Of a stretch of DNA of 64,000 nt, positions 54,801 to 64,000 are shown piece by piece. The notes below the pieces were generated by a model, which saw only the letters and a program-made list of their open reading frames with translations, was not told the DNA's origin and ran no database searches. How positions within the stretch are numbered: position 1 is the first letter of the stretch; the number at the start of each line of letters is the position of its first letter. Source of the DNA: Stenotrophomonas maltophilia D457 (GTDB lineage: Bacteria > Pseudomonadota > Gammaproteobacteria > Xanthomonadales > Xanthomonadaceae); NCBI RefSeq assembly GCF_000284595.1, contig NC_017671.1, positions 124,001 to 188,000 of the forward strand, written 5' to 3'. A program made the position numbers and the translations under genes.

Positions 54801-55086
54801 GCTTCCGCCAGATGAGGCGGTCGAACTGGGTGCAATGGAGCGCGTTAGACCGGTTCTTATGACCGCGCTGGTTGCCTCCCTGGGCTTCGTCCCGATGGCG
54901 ATTGCAACAGGTACGGGCGCCGAAGTGCAGAAGCCACTGGCTACAGTGGTTATCGGGGGTCTTGCCACGGCAACCGTACTGACGCTGTTCGTGCTGCCTG
55001 CGCTGTGCGGGCTGGTACTCCGAAGAACTGCGCGCAGGAAGGCCGCGGGCATTGAAGACCCCTTGCCGGTACCCGAAGTCGATTGA
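51841..55086 (+). CDS. cnrA: CnrA/NccA-like heavy-metal RND pump (Ni/Co type)
   Basis: 1,081 residues with twelve membrane helices and two large periplasmic loops. Helix 4 contains the proton-relay motif [15 protein letters not shown] with both Asp and the Glu. QINTVIPTLSPVEVEKRVTYPIE and FVGREFMPTLDEQNLNLSSV are standard HME-RND blocks. The periplasmic loop includes the insertion DGKDAPRNDGKPGWQSDGSF near residue 150, absent from the second pump in this window. Context with cnrYXH points to Ni/Co rather than Zn. Confidence 0.94.
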   Translation: MIEQVLTGAVRHRWLVLLITLVIAVIGGWQLNLLPIDVTPDITNKQVQINTVIPTLSPVEVEKRVTYPIETAMAGLRGVANTRSFSRNGFSQVTVIFDESADLYFMRQQVTERLTQARPQLPEGAEPLMGPVSTGLGEVFHYSVEFTHPDGKDAPRNDGKPGWQSDGSFLTDQGERLTDNMARLAYLRTVQDWIVRPQLRTTPGVADVDSLGGYVKEYVVEPNASKLAEYGFSYTDLADALQDANLSVGADYIQRSGESYLVRADARIRSVDEIARAVVGNRNGVPVTVGDVARVVVDGELRRGAASRNGYETVVGSALMLVGANSRTVAAAVGDKLQEIGKTMPPGVTIVPTLDRSQLVVATIKTVAKNLAEGALLVVVILCALLGNWRAAVIAALVIPLSLLITAIGMNKLGISGNLMSLGALDFGLIIDGAVIIVENALRRLAERQHALGRPLNLSERLHETIASSKEMVRPTVYGQAVIFLVFVPCLTFQGVEGKMFSPMVITLMLALASAFVLSLTFVPAMVAVMLKGHISEKEVRVVAATKSRYQPMLRSAIRQPMPYLAGGLGVLVAGVVAFGFVGREFMPTLDEQNLNLSSVRIPSTSIEQSVAIDLPLEKALMTLPEVQTVYSKAGTASLAADPMPPNASDNYVILKPKDQWPDGVKTKEQVIERIREKTAFLVGNNYDATQPIEMRFNELIGGVRSDVAVKIYGEDLTALAGSADKIAAVLKKIPGASDVRVAQTGGFPTFDMAFDRAAIARYGLTVKEVADTVSAALAGRMAGQIFEGDRRFDVVVRLPRVDRSDLDVLGAVPVMLPPGSQEGRQSVPLRELVSFRFTQGLNEVSRDNGKRRIYVEANVVGRDLGSFVDDAKAAIAQQVQLPTGSWIEWGGQFQNLQAATKRLAIIVPLCFILIAAVLYMAIGNGLLTGTVLTAVPLALAGGFFALALRGIPFSISAAVGFIAVSGVAVLNGLVLISAIKKRLHEGLPPDEAVELGAMERVRPVLMTALVASLGFVPMAIATGTGAEVQKPLATVVIGGLATATVLTLFVLPALCGLVLRRTARRKAAGIEDPLPVPEVD

Positions 55087-55114
55087 GCGCAAGCCCCTTC
55101 CACGGCTTCACGTC

Positions 55115-55149
55115 CTGCCCTGCGGATCGGATTACGATCCGCAGGGCAG
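55115..55149. terminator. Perfect 15-bp hairpin after cnrA
   Basis: CTGCCCTGCGGATCG-GATTA-CGATCCGCAGGGCAG is fully paired with a 5-base loop, 29 bases past the cnrA stop. No T-run follows, so it may be a terminator of weak type or an mRNA 3'-stabilising element. Confidence 0.6.
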
Positions 55150-55183
55150 CGGCGCTTTCCACTGTTCCATCTAGAGGTGAGCC

Positions 55184-56518
55184 ATGATCGAGGTCCTACG
55201 CTTTCCAACATTCAGGAACCTGTTCGCTGCGCAGGTTATCGCGCTGATCGGCACGGGCTTGGCTACCGTGGCGCTCTCTCTTTTGGCCTATGACTTGGCG
55301 GGGGCTGAGGCGGGCGCTGTGCTAGGTACGGCTCTGGCAATCAAGATGATTGTCTACGTGCTGTTGGCCCCTCTGTCCGGAGCGATCGTCCCGGCAAATC
55401 TACGCAAACCGGTGCTTATTGCCCTCGACCTGGTGCGGGCGGGCGCGGCGCTTTGTCTGCCGTTCGTCAACCAGATCTGGCAGGTGTACCTGCTCATTGC
55501 CTTGCTGCAGTCGGCCTCGGCGTGCTTCACCCCTCTGTTCCAGTCGACGATCCCGGAAATCCTGAAGGAGGAACGCGACTACACCCGAGCACTGTCCCTG
55601 TCGCGCCTGGCCTATGACCTGGAGAGCCTGCTGAGTCCCGCGTTGGCCGCTGCTCTGCTGACGCTGATCAGCTTCCACGGCCTGTTCGCTGGTACGTCCG
55701 TAGGCTTCGTGATATCCGCCATCTTGGTGTTCTCAACTGCATTCCCCTTCGTTGCTCCGTCCCTAAGAAAGGACGGTCCCTACGCCCGCGCGATTCGAGG
55801 AATGCGGATCTACCTGAAGACGCCCAGGCTGAAAGGGTTGCTTGCCCTTAATCTGTGTGCGGCCGCCGGCGGCGCCATGGTGTTCGTGAACACCGTCGTT
55901 GTGGTGCGCAACGTTCTCGGCGGAGCAGAGTCACAGGTGGCATGGGCGCTGGCAGCTTTCGGTGGCGGCTCGATGCTGACGGCGCTTGTCCTCCCCAAGG
56001 TTCTCGATCGGGTGGCTGACAGGCGCGTGATGCTCTCCTCAGCCCTTGCAATGTGCATCGTACTTGTGACCCTCGGGCTTACCTGGCTGCTCTCGCCCTC
56101 CTCCATAGGTTGGCCCATCGTGCTCGCCGGCTGGGCATTGTTGGGGATGAGCTATGCGGGGCTGGTGACTCCTGGCGGCAGACTGCTGCGGCGATCAGCG
56201 GAATCCACCGATCTGCCATTCCTGTTCGCAGCGCAGTTCTCTCTCTCCCACGTGTGTTGGCTGATTGCCTACCCTCTGGCGGGAGCCGTGGGTGCGAAGT
56301 TTGGAATGCCAGTGGCGATCATGGCACTGGCAGTAGTCGGCATCGCCGGATTCGTGTTCGCCTGGAGAATCTGGCCCGCCCATGACCCGGACGAGATCTC
56401 CCACGGTCACGACGATCTGGCTGCGGACCATCCCCACTGGGCGGAACACGCTTCTTCCAACGGCAAGCACTCACATCGGTATGTCATCGACGACGTGCAC
56501 CCTCGTTGGCCTGGATGA
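55184..56518 (+). CDS. nreB: NreB-like MFS nickel exporter with His-rich tail
   Basis: 444 residues. Twelve-helix major-facilitator protein (FPTFRNLFAAQVIALIGTGL opens the family). After the last helix, a metal-binding tail carries many His residues: DEISHGHDDLAADHPHWAEH and SNGKHSHRYVIDDVHPRW. A His-rich C terminus is the hallmark of NreB-type nickel exporters. It has a GAGG box before ATG 55184 and follows the cnrA hairpin, so it may have its own promoter. Confidence 0.85.
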   Translation: MIEVLRFPTFRNLFAAQVIALIGTGLATVALSLLAYDLAGAEAGAVLGTALAIKMIVYVLLAPLSGAIVPANLRKPVLIALDLVRAGAALCLPFVNQIWQVYLLIALLQSASACFTPLFQSTIPEILKEERDYTRALSLSRLAYDLESLLSPALAAALLTLISFHGLFAGTSVGFVISAILVFSTAFPFVAPSLRKDGPYARAIRGMRIYLKTPRLKGLLALNLCAAAGGAMVFVNTVVVVRNVLGGAESQVAWALAAFGGGSMLTALVLPKVLDRVADRRVMLSSALAMCIVLVTLGLTWLLSPSSIGWPIVLAGWALLGMSYAGLVTPGGRLLRRSAESTDLPFLFAAQFSLSHVCWLIAYPLAGAVGAKFGMPVAIMALAVVGIAGFVFAWRIWPAHDPDEISHGHDDLAADHPHWAEHASSNGKHSHRYVIDDVHPRWPG

Positions 56519-56614
56519 CGGAAACTTGAACAAGGGGCGCGAGAGGGCACTTTCACCGCTCGCGCCCGACGTTGTCATATCGACTTTGCCAGAACAAGCC
56601 TCTAGTCTTTGCCC

Positions 56615-56986
56615 GTGCGATCCCTTCGTCTACCAACCAGCGTGCTGTTGCGCAGCTGCATCTTCATGATGCTGGTGGCGAGTCTGTTCGTGCGACCCGT
56701 CCTGAATCATCTGGGTGAGCTGCACGGCTTGCAGCACATCGTGCAGGCTGCGGTGGAACATGGTCACCCCCATGTTGGGGTGAGTGATGCCGCAGACCGT
56801 GATCTTGAACACGCGGTTGGATTGCACAGCCTGTTGCACCAGGCCGATCTGACGGCTTCTGTAGGCATCTTGGCCAGCCTTGCTGGACCCGCTCGAGTTG
56901 ATCTGAGCGATATCCATCCCTGGCACCAGCCAGCGGCAGAGCTTCAGCATCATCGCTCATCCCTGTTCAGGCCTCCTATCGCCTGA
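56615..56986 (+). CDS. Small His-rich secreted protein, CzcI-like, copy 1
   Basis: 123 residues from GTG 56615 (TTG 56609 possible). A hydrophobic N-terminal segment (LRSCIFMMLVASLFVRPVL) is followed by ELHGLQHIVQAAVEHGHPHV, GLHSLLHQADL and the C-terminal SLFRPPIA. It is clearly related to the protein at 58784, which shares ELHGLEH, AVDHGHSH, HAVLHQAD and SPFRPPIV. Small His-rich periplasmic proteins of this sort (CzcI) accompany RND metal pumps; direct function is unknown. Confidence 0.7.
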   Translation: MRSLRLPTSVLLRSCIFMMLVASLFVRPVLNHLGELHGLQHIVQAAVEHGHPHVGVSDAADRDLEHAVGLHSLLHQADLTASVGILASLAGPARVDLSDIHPWHQPAAELQHHRSSLFRPPIA

Positions 56987-57230
56987 GACCCAGGCCTCGT
57001 GCTCGCACTGAGCAGAGGCTTGGCAGCGCCCGTCCAGTCAATCCTTACTGGACGTTCGTCGCTGCAAGAAATTATTCATTCGTTCCCCGCCCGGACCCCG
57101 CTTACACGCAGTGATCCGTGTGACGTGCCGTGCGCGCCCTCTGCGCACTCGTAGCACGTTGCGCCGGTTCCCAGTGTCGTAGCGGATAGCTTTGGCGGAG
57201 GTCCGCTGACCGCATTCGTAGATCCTCATC

Positions 57231-57983
57231 ATGATCCCCAGTTCTGAATCCGGGGCGCTCTCGCGCGTCCTTCTCCAACCCCCACTACGGTCGCACTGGC
57301 CGCGAACTCTACTCGCACTGCTTTCCCTGTTCATGCTGCTACTCACAGCTGACGGGGCGTTGGCTCACGCGATCGCCGAAGGCGACAAGGGCTACATCCA
57401 GGAAATATCTGGAGTAAATCTGATCGCATTCGCCTATCTGGGCGCAAAACACATGGCCACCGGCTATGACCACATCCTGTTCCTCCTGGGCGTGGTGTTC
57501 TTCCTGTACCGGATGAAGCATGTCGCGCTGTATGTGACGCTGTTCGCGATCGGGCACTCCACAACGATGCTGCTGGGTGTGCTGTTCAACGTGGGCATCA
57601 ACAGCTACCTGATCGACGCGATCATTGGTCTGTCTGTGGTCTACAAGGCCCTGGACAATCTGGGCGCCTACCAGCGTTGGTTCGGCTTCCAGCCAAACAC
57701 AAAGGTTGCGACGTTGATCTTCGGCCTGTTCCACGGCTTTGGTCTGTCAACCAAGATCATCGAGTACGACATCTCACCCGATGGTCTGTTGCCCAACCTG
57801 CTCGCGTTCAACGTCGGCGTGGAGATCGGCCAGATCCTCTCGCTTGGCGCGATTCTGATCGCAATGGGCTACTGGCGCCGCACGCCCAGCTTCTTCAAGC
57901 ACGCCTACACCGCCAATGCCGCCATGCTCTGCGCCGGATTCATTCTGATCGGCATGCAGCTCACTGGCTACTTCGTTTCCTGA
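57231..57983 (+). CDS. HupE/UreJ-family membrane protein
   Basis: 250 residues. Signal-like first helix (LLALLSLFMLLLTADGALAHA), then seven or so helices. GAKHMATGYDHILFLLGVVF matches the family motif H-x4-G-x-D-H, implicated in Ni/Co uptake or sensing. LFHGFGLSTKI and AFNVGVEIGQI are the other conserved blocks. Here it sits among efflux genes, so it may supply the cell with needed nickel or recapture it. A 240-base gap precedes it. Confidence 0.8.
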   Translation: MIPSSESGALSRVLLQPPLRSHWPRTLLALLSLFMLLLTADGALAHAIAEGDKGYIQEISGVNLIAFAYLGAKHMATGYDHILFLLGVVFFLYRMKHVALYVTLFAIGHSTTMLLGVLFNVGINSYLIDAIIGLSVVYKALDNLGAYQRWFGFQPNTKVATLIFGLFHGFGLSTKIIEYDISPDGLLPNLLAFNVGVEIGQILSLGAILIAMGYWRRTPSFFKHAYTANAAMLCAGFILIGMQLTGYFVS

Positions 57984-58002
57984 CTTTCAAGAGAACTACA
58001 TC

Positions 58003-58653
58003 ATGTACAACAGTAAGCCCGCCGAAGGCGACCTCCCCACCAGCCGCCAGTTGGGACGCACCACCGCAATTGCCGCCGGCATCGCCATTGTCCTCCTGGT
58101 TGGAGTGGTGATGCCATCTGAGTACGGAATCGATCCCACTGGTGTTGGTCGGGTACTGGGCTTGAAGGAAATGGGGGAGATCAAGGAACAGCTTGCCGAG
58201 GAAGCGGCAGCTGACGCTGCGATGGACGCAAAGGCCGCCGAAGACGAGGCAGCCGCCCTGCTGACGCAGGTGTCCACGCAGAACCGTAAGACCGTTGAAG
58301 TTGCTCAGAAGCCTGCCGCGAGCAATGCGGCCACCGCTGCTGAATGGCGGGACGAAGAACAGGTTGTCCTGGCGCCGGGCCAAGGCACCGAGATCAAGCT
58401 CGTCATGAAGGCGGGCGAGCGCGCCAGCTACCAGTGGTCTGTTGAAGGCGGCGTCGTGAACTTCGACGCCCACGGAGACGGCGGCGGTCGAGCGATCAGC
58501 TATGAGAAGGGTCGAGGGGAAGCCACCAAGCAGGGGGTGCTCCTGGCTGCCTTCGACGGCAACCACGGATGGTTCTGGCGCAACAGGGGCGAGGAGCCCG
58601 TAACGCTTCTGCTCCGCACCGGAGGGGAGTACGAGTTGATCAAGAAGATGTAA
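58003..58653 (+). CDS. Single-pass membrane-anchor protein of metal clusters
   Basis: 216 residues. A short cytoplasmic head, one helix (AIAAGIAIVLLVGVVMPSEY), an Ala/Glu-rich helical stalk (EEAAADAAMDAKAAEDEAAA) and a compact C-terminal domain (TEIKLVMKAGERASYQWSVE, GNHGWFWRNRGEEPVTLLLR). It is usually annotated just as 'transmembrane anchor protein' and found beside HupE-like and RND genes. It starts 19 bases after hupE, so they are one unit. Function unknown. Confidence 0.75.
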   Translation: MYNSKPAEGDLPTSRQLGRTTAIAAGIAIVLLVGVVMPSEYGIDPTGVGRVLGLKEMGEIKEQLAEEAAADAAMDAKAAEDEAAALLTQVSTQNRKTVEVAQKPAASNAATAAEWRDEEQVVLAPGQGTEIKLVMKAGERASYQWSVEGGVVNFDAHGDGGGRAISYEKGRGEATKQGVLLAAFDGNHGWFWRNRGEEPVTLLLRTGGEYELIKKM

Positions 58654-58666
58654 ACCGCAGCGGTTA

Positions 58667-58701
58667 GCGGTGGCCGGGTGCGCTTAAGGCCCGGCCACCG
58701 C
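58667..58701 (+). terminator. Hairpin after the anchor protein gene
   Basis: GCGGTGGCCGGG pairs perfectly with CCCGGCCACCGC across an 11-base loop, 13 bases past the stop. No strong T-run follows. Confidence 0.65.
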
Positions 58702-58783
58702 CCTATGTGCGGTATTTCCGATGGGCTGCGCCCAGTTTCGGCCCCCTCGACAACCCCAGCCAGCCCCGCTTAAGCTAACCTAT

Positions 58784-59149
58784 ATGCGTCTTTCCGCCCG
58801 CCACGGCCTTGCCCTCAGGATCAGCTTCTTTGCGCTGATGCTGTTGAGTGTCGTTGCGCGGCCGATGGTGATCCAGCTCAGCGAACTGCACGGATTGGAA
58901 CATGACATCGCAGCAGCGGTGGATCATGGCCATTCACATGCCGGCGGTGCGGGCGACAATCTGGACCCGGATCACGCCACTGGCGCTCATGCGGTACTGC
59001 ATCAGGCAGATGCGAGTTTCGCTGGAAGCCTGTTCACGCCCCACGTCTACCTGGCTTCACTACCGCTGGCCGGTGAAGTCCATGCTCTGCGACTTCTGAG
59101 GGTGCCTGCAGGGCACCCGGCGTCACCCTTCCGACCTCCGATCGTCTGA
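58784..59149 (+). CDS. Small His-rich secreted protein, CzcI-like, copy 2
   Basis: 121 residues from ATG 58784. N-terminal hydrophobic segment LRISFFALMLLSVVARPMVI, then QLSELHGLEHDIAAAVDHGH, SHAGGAGDNLDPDHATGAHA, VLHQADASFAGS and the end SPFRPPIV. Paralogue of the protein at 56615. It stands directly before the second RND operon, as czcI does before czcCBA, which supports the CzcI-like label. Confidence 0.72.
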   Translation: MRLSARHGLALRISFFALMLLSVVARPMVIQLSELHGLEHDIAAAVDHGHSHAGGAGDNLDPDHATGAHAVLHQADASFAGSLFTPHVYLASLPLAGEVHALRLLRVPAGHPASPFRPPIV

Positions 59150-59237
59150 CGACCCTAGCTGCGCTCTAGCAGCCTGAGCGCGCCTCCCGTGTAGCGGAAG
59201 GCGGCGCGTCGTTCTGACTTTCTTTCCGGAGGCTTCC

Positions 59238-60488
59238 GTGAAATTCCGTAGTGTGTGGGCGCTGGCTGTTGCCGGCGCCTGCGGTGTGGCCGTTCCTGGC
59301 TACGCCGCCGAAGTGCTGCGCCTGGAGGATGCGGTCGCCCGCGCTCTGGGCACTCACCCAAGCGTGCAGGCAGATGCCGCACAAATAGAGGCGACAAAGA
59401 ACCGTGCGGCGCGAGAGGGCTTAGCAGCCCCGTTGGTGCTCGGCGGAGAACTGGAGAACGTGGCCGGTAGTGGCAGCGTGCGAGGTATGGACGCTGCCGA
59501 GGCAACGTTCCGGGTATCCAAGATTCTGGAACTGGGTGGCAAGCGGGCGGCCCGCCAAGCGCTTGGCGGCGCCGAGGTGGATGCAGCCCTGCGAGAGGCT
59601 GATGTGACCCGGGTGGCCATCGCCACACGCACCGCTGGTCGATTCATCGACGTGCTTGCGGCGCAGGAGCATGTCGAGCATGCGGAAGAGCGGATTCGTA
59701 TGGCCCGCGCGCTTCAGCGAGAGGTGGCCCGCTGGGTCTCTGCGGCACGGAACCCGGATTCAGACCTGAGGGCCGCTGAAATTGCCCTGGCCGATGCAGA
59801 GCTCAAGCGTGATCAAGCAGTCCAGCGGTTGGAGGCCTCGCGCATGGCGCTTGCGTCTTCCTGGGGCTCTTTCACCGCTGACTTCGACACCGTCGCCGGC
59901 GATACAAACATCCTCCCTCCGCTGGATGACTACCAGACGCTGTCCGAACGCCTTCAGAACGCGCCACAGCAACGTGCCTTCGATGCCCAGTCCAGAGTTC
60001 TTGCCGCGCGCCGCGATGTCGCCGTTTCCAGCGCGAAGCCTGACGTGAGTGTTGGATTTGGACTTCGCCGTCTTGAAGCAACGAAGGACAGTGGCTTGGT
60101 CATGTCGATCTCGGTTCCCTTGGGAACCCGGCGTCGATCAGCCTACTTGGTATCCGAAGTCGACTACGAACTGAGTGCGCTCAAGTCACGCCGTGAAGCA
60201 CAAATGTTGGAGCTCAACCAGGAGCTGTTCGGAGTCTATCAACAGCTGCGCCAAGCGCAGTTGGAGGTCACCTCCGTTCGTGAGCGGCAGCTCCCCAAGG
60301 CGGAGCAGGCGATGAATCAGAGCCGTCGTGGCTTCGAGGAGGGTCGATTCTCCTATCTCGCATTGAGCCAGGCGCAGAAGACGCTGTTCGACCTTCGTGA
60401 GCGCGAAGTCGAGTCCGCCGCACTCTATCTCCGATTGCTGGTCGAGGCAGATCGCCTCACCGCCTCCGCCCAGGATATCCGCCCATGA
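59238..60488 (+). CDS. czcC: CzcC-like outer-membrane efflux channel
   Basis: 416 residues. Signal peptide VWALAVAGACGVAVPGYAAE, then the TolC-family double repeat (LEDAVARALGTHPSVQADAA; FRVSKILELGGKRAARQALG; NQSRRGFEEGRFSYLALSQA). Strong CGGAGG box before the start. It forms the outer-membrane exit of the second heavy-metal pump. The stop overlaps the czcB ATG by four bases. Confidence 0.9.
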   Translation: MKFRSVWALAVAGACGVAVPGYAAEVLRLEDAVARALGTHPSVQADAAQIEATKNRAAREGLAAPLVLGGELENVAGSGSVRGMDAAEATFRVSKILELGGKRAARQALGGAEVDAALREADVTRVAIATRTAGRFIDVLAAQEHVEHAEERIRMARALQREVARWVSAARNPDSDLRAAEIALADAELKRDQAVQRLEASRMALASSWGSFTADFDTVAGDTNILPPLDDYQTLSERLQNAPQQRAFDAQSRVLAARRDVAVSSAKPDVSVGFGLRRLEATKDSGLVMSISVPLGTRRRSAYLVSEVDYELSALKSRREAQMLELNQELFGVYQQLRQAQLEVTSVRERQLPKAEQAMNQSRRGFEEGRFSYLALSQAQKTLFDLREREVESAALYLRLLVEADRLTASAQDIRP

Positions 60489-61717
60489 ATCGTTACGCCC
60501 TTCTTATGTTGCTTCCGCTGGCACTGGCCGCCTGTGGCGGTGAAAAGCCGGTTGAGAAAGAAGCCGCAGAATCCGCCGCCGCGGCCGGCGACTACGAGCG
60601 CGGCCCCAACCGCGGTCGCATGCTCCGCGATGGTGATTTCGCACTTGAAGTCACCGTCTATGAAACCAACACGCCTCCTCAGTTCCGCCTCTACGCCTAT
60701 CGAAATGACAAGCCGATCTCACCGAATGAGGTGAAGGCAACAATGCAGTTGAAGCGCCTCGACGGTGAGGTCAATGATTTCACTTTCACCGCCGAAAACG
60801 ACTATCTCGTAGGGAACGGCGAGGTCGTGGAACCTCATTCTTTCGACGTGAAGGCAGACGCAGTGGTAGGAGGAAAGACACACACCTGGTCCTATCAGTC
60901 CTATGAAGGCCGTACCACCATCGAGCCAAGCGCTGCCAAGGATGCGGGTGTGGTGGTGGAAGAGGCTACCGCTGGCACTATCCGCGATACGGTCACGCTG
61001 ATGGGAAACATCGCGGTCAACACTGGCCGCCAGGCCGCCGTCAAAGCACGATTCCCAGGTATTGTCCGCAGCGTGTCGGTCGAGATGGGCCAACGCGTTT
61101 CGGCAGGGCAGACGCTGGCGACGGTTGAAGGCAATGACAGCATGCGCACCTACGCGGTGATTGCTCCCTTCAGCGGCATCGTTCTTGCGCGCAACACCAG
61201 TGTTGGTGATGTGGCCGGCGACAACACACTGTTCGACGTTGCCGATCTGTCAGAGGTCTGGGTCGATCTACGAGCTCTGGGCACTGACGCCGAGCGTCTC
61301 GCTCCAGGTCAAGCAGTGCGGATCCGTTCCGCCACGGGTGCCTTGGAGACTGAAGGTAGGCTCCAAAGCCTGCTTCCGCTGGCAAGCAGCGGCCAAAGCG
61401 TGGTTGCGCGCGTGAGTATCCCCAATGGTGACGGCAAGTGGCGTCCAGGAATGGCTGTCTCGGCCGAGGTCATCATTGCCGAGACACCTGTTCCACTGGC
61501 CGTCAAAGAGTCAGGGCTCCAGCGATTTCGCGACTTTACCGTCGTATTTGCGCAGGTGGGCGATACCTATGAGGTGCGCATGCTTGAGCTTGGAAAGCGT
61601 GATGGCGAGTGGGCAGAGGTTCTTGGCGGACTGAAGCCCGGAACGCGGTACGTCGCCGAGCAGAGCTATCTGATCCGTGCAGACATCGAGAAGTCTGGCG
61701 CCAGCCACGACCACTAA
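60485..61717 (+). CDS. czcB: CzcB-like periplasmic adaptor
   Basis: 410 residues. Lipoprotein signal YALLMLLPLALAAC with lipobox Cys, unlike CnrB, which uses a plain membrane anchor. An extra N-terminal domain (NRGRMLRDGDFALEVTVYET ... ENDYLVGNGEVVEPHSFDV) precedes the lipoyl halves RSVSVEMGQRVSAGQTLATV and YAVIAPFSGIVLARNTSVGD. It ends in a metal-binding-looking SHDH. The extra domain is common in CzcB-type adaptors. Confidence 0.92.
   Translation: MNRYALLMLLPLALAACGGEKPVEKEAAESAAAAGDYERGPNRGRMLRDGDFALEVTVYETNTPPQFRLYAYRNDKPISPNEVKATMQLKRLDGEVNDFTFTAENDYLVGNGEVVEPHSFDVKADAVVGGKTHTWSYQSYEGRTTIEPSAAKDAGVVVEEATAGTIRDTVTLMGNIAVNTGRQAAVKARFPGIVRSVSVEMGQRVSAGQTLATVEGNDSMRTYAVIAPFSGIVLARNTSVGDVAGDNTLFDVADLSEVWVDLRALGTDAERLAPGQAVRIRSATGALETEGRLQSLLPLASSGQSVVARVSIPNGDGKWRPGMAVSAEVIIAETPVPLAVKESGLQRFRDFTVVFAQVGDTYEVRMLELGKRDGEWAEVLGGLKPGTRYVAEQSYLIRADIEKSGASHDH

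Positions 61718-64000
<2,283 letters not shown>

Noticed and set aside
58509..58522. Third CnrH-type -35 box (CGAGGGGAAG) inside the anchor gene
   Set aside because: It lies within a coding region, has no GCGTA element 11 bases downstream and does not precede a gene start.

Overview
The window looks like the chromosome of a Stenotrophomonas maltophilia-type xanthomonad. The evidence is high-GC coding sequence, many short palindromes headed by GTAG (the form of the SMAG repeats of that species), a glnA-glnK-amtB and ntrBC nitrogen cluster, a hemD-hemX-hemY operon and a secB-gpsA pair. This assignment rests on reading alone; no database search was run.

Layout. From 1 to 11.6 kb the window is core chromosome: thioesterase, PlsC-type acyltransferase, YheT-type hydrolase, a TPR/sulfotransferase gene broken by one extra G, a PEBP-family protein, an FMN reductase, a META/DUF4377 lipoprotein, uppP, then glnA with a textbook sigma-54 promoter and two NtrC sites, glnK and amtB. 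From 11.6 to 19.1 kb the region is scarred: remnants of a contact-dependent-inhibition (CdiA-like) locus with a probable surviving immunity gene, an AmiD-like amidase, and a 5' fragment of mltA joined through a complete IS21-family element to the 3' fragment of an unrelated TonB-dependent receptor. From 19.1 to 39 kb core chromosome resumes: ntrB-ntrC with an NtrC site overlapping the ntrB start, two tandem Cu/Zn-SOD lipoproteins, a 185-bp triplication of a gene 3' end, an acetyl-CoA acyltransferase, hemYXD, secB, gpsA, an Ivy-like lipoprotein, a strongly self-complementary 5' leader before a small unknown gene, an arsenic locus (acr3-arsC-arsR divergent from arsH), an L,D-transpeptidase with a probable ATT start, and a small coiled-coil lipoprotein.

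From about 40.1 kb to the end of the window the DNA is foreign. An AT-richer Tn7-like transposition module (tnsA, tnsB, tnsC, tniQ) is interrupted by an IS407-group IS3 element that sits between tnsA and a tnsB lacking its 5' end. It is followed by two small unknown genes and then a heavy-metal resistance block. That block has cnrYXH regulation (an ECF sigma factor with its membrane-bound antisigma system) and a cnrCBA-type Ni/Co RND efflux pump. It continues with an NreB-like MFS exporter, two related His-rich small CzcI-like proteins, a HupE/UreJ-family membrane protein, a membrane-anchor protein, and a second CzcCBA-type RND pump whose czcA runs off the window edge.

How it works together. 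Nitrogen status is read by GlnK and NtrB/NtrC, which would drive glnA from the sigma-54 promoter. Extracytoplasmic Ni/Co would be read by CnrX, whose five metal ligands fall at exactly the residue numbers reported for Cupriavidus CnrX. That would release CnrH from CnrY to fire two matched promoters, upstream of cnrY and of cnrC, that share the same G-rich -35, a GCGTA-type -10 and identical spacing. The metal genes are probably cargo of the Tn7-like element, but its far end is not in the window.
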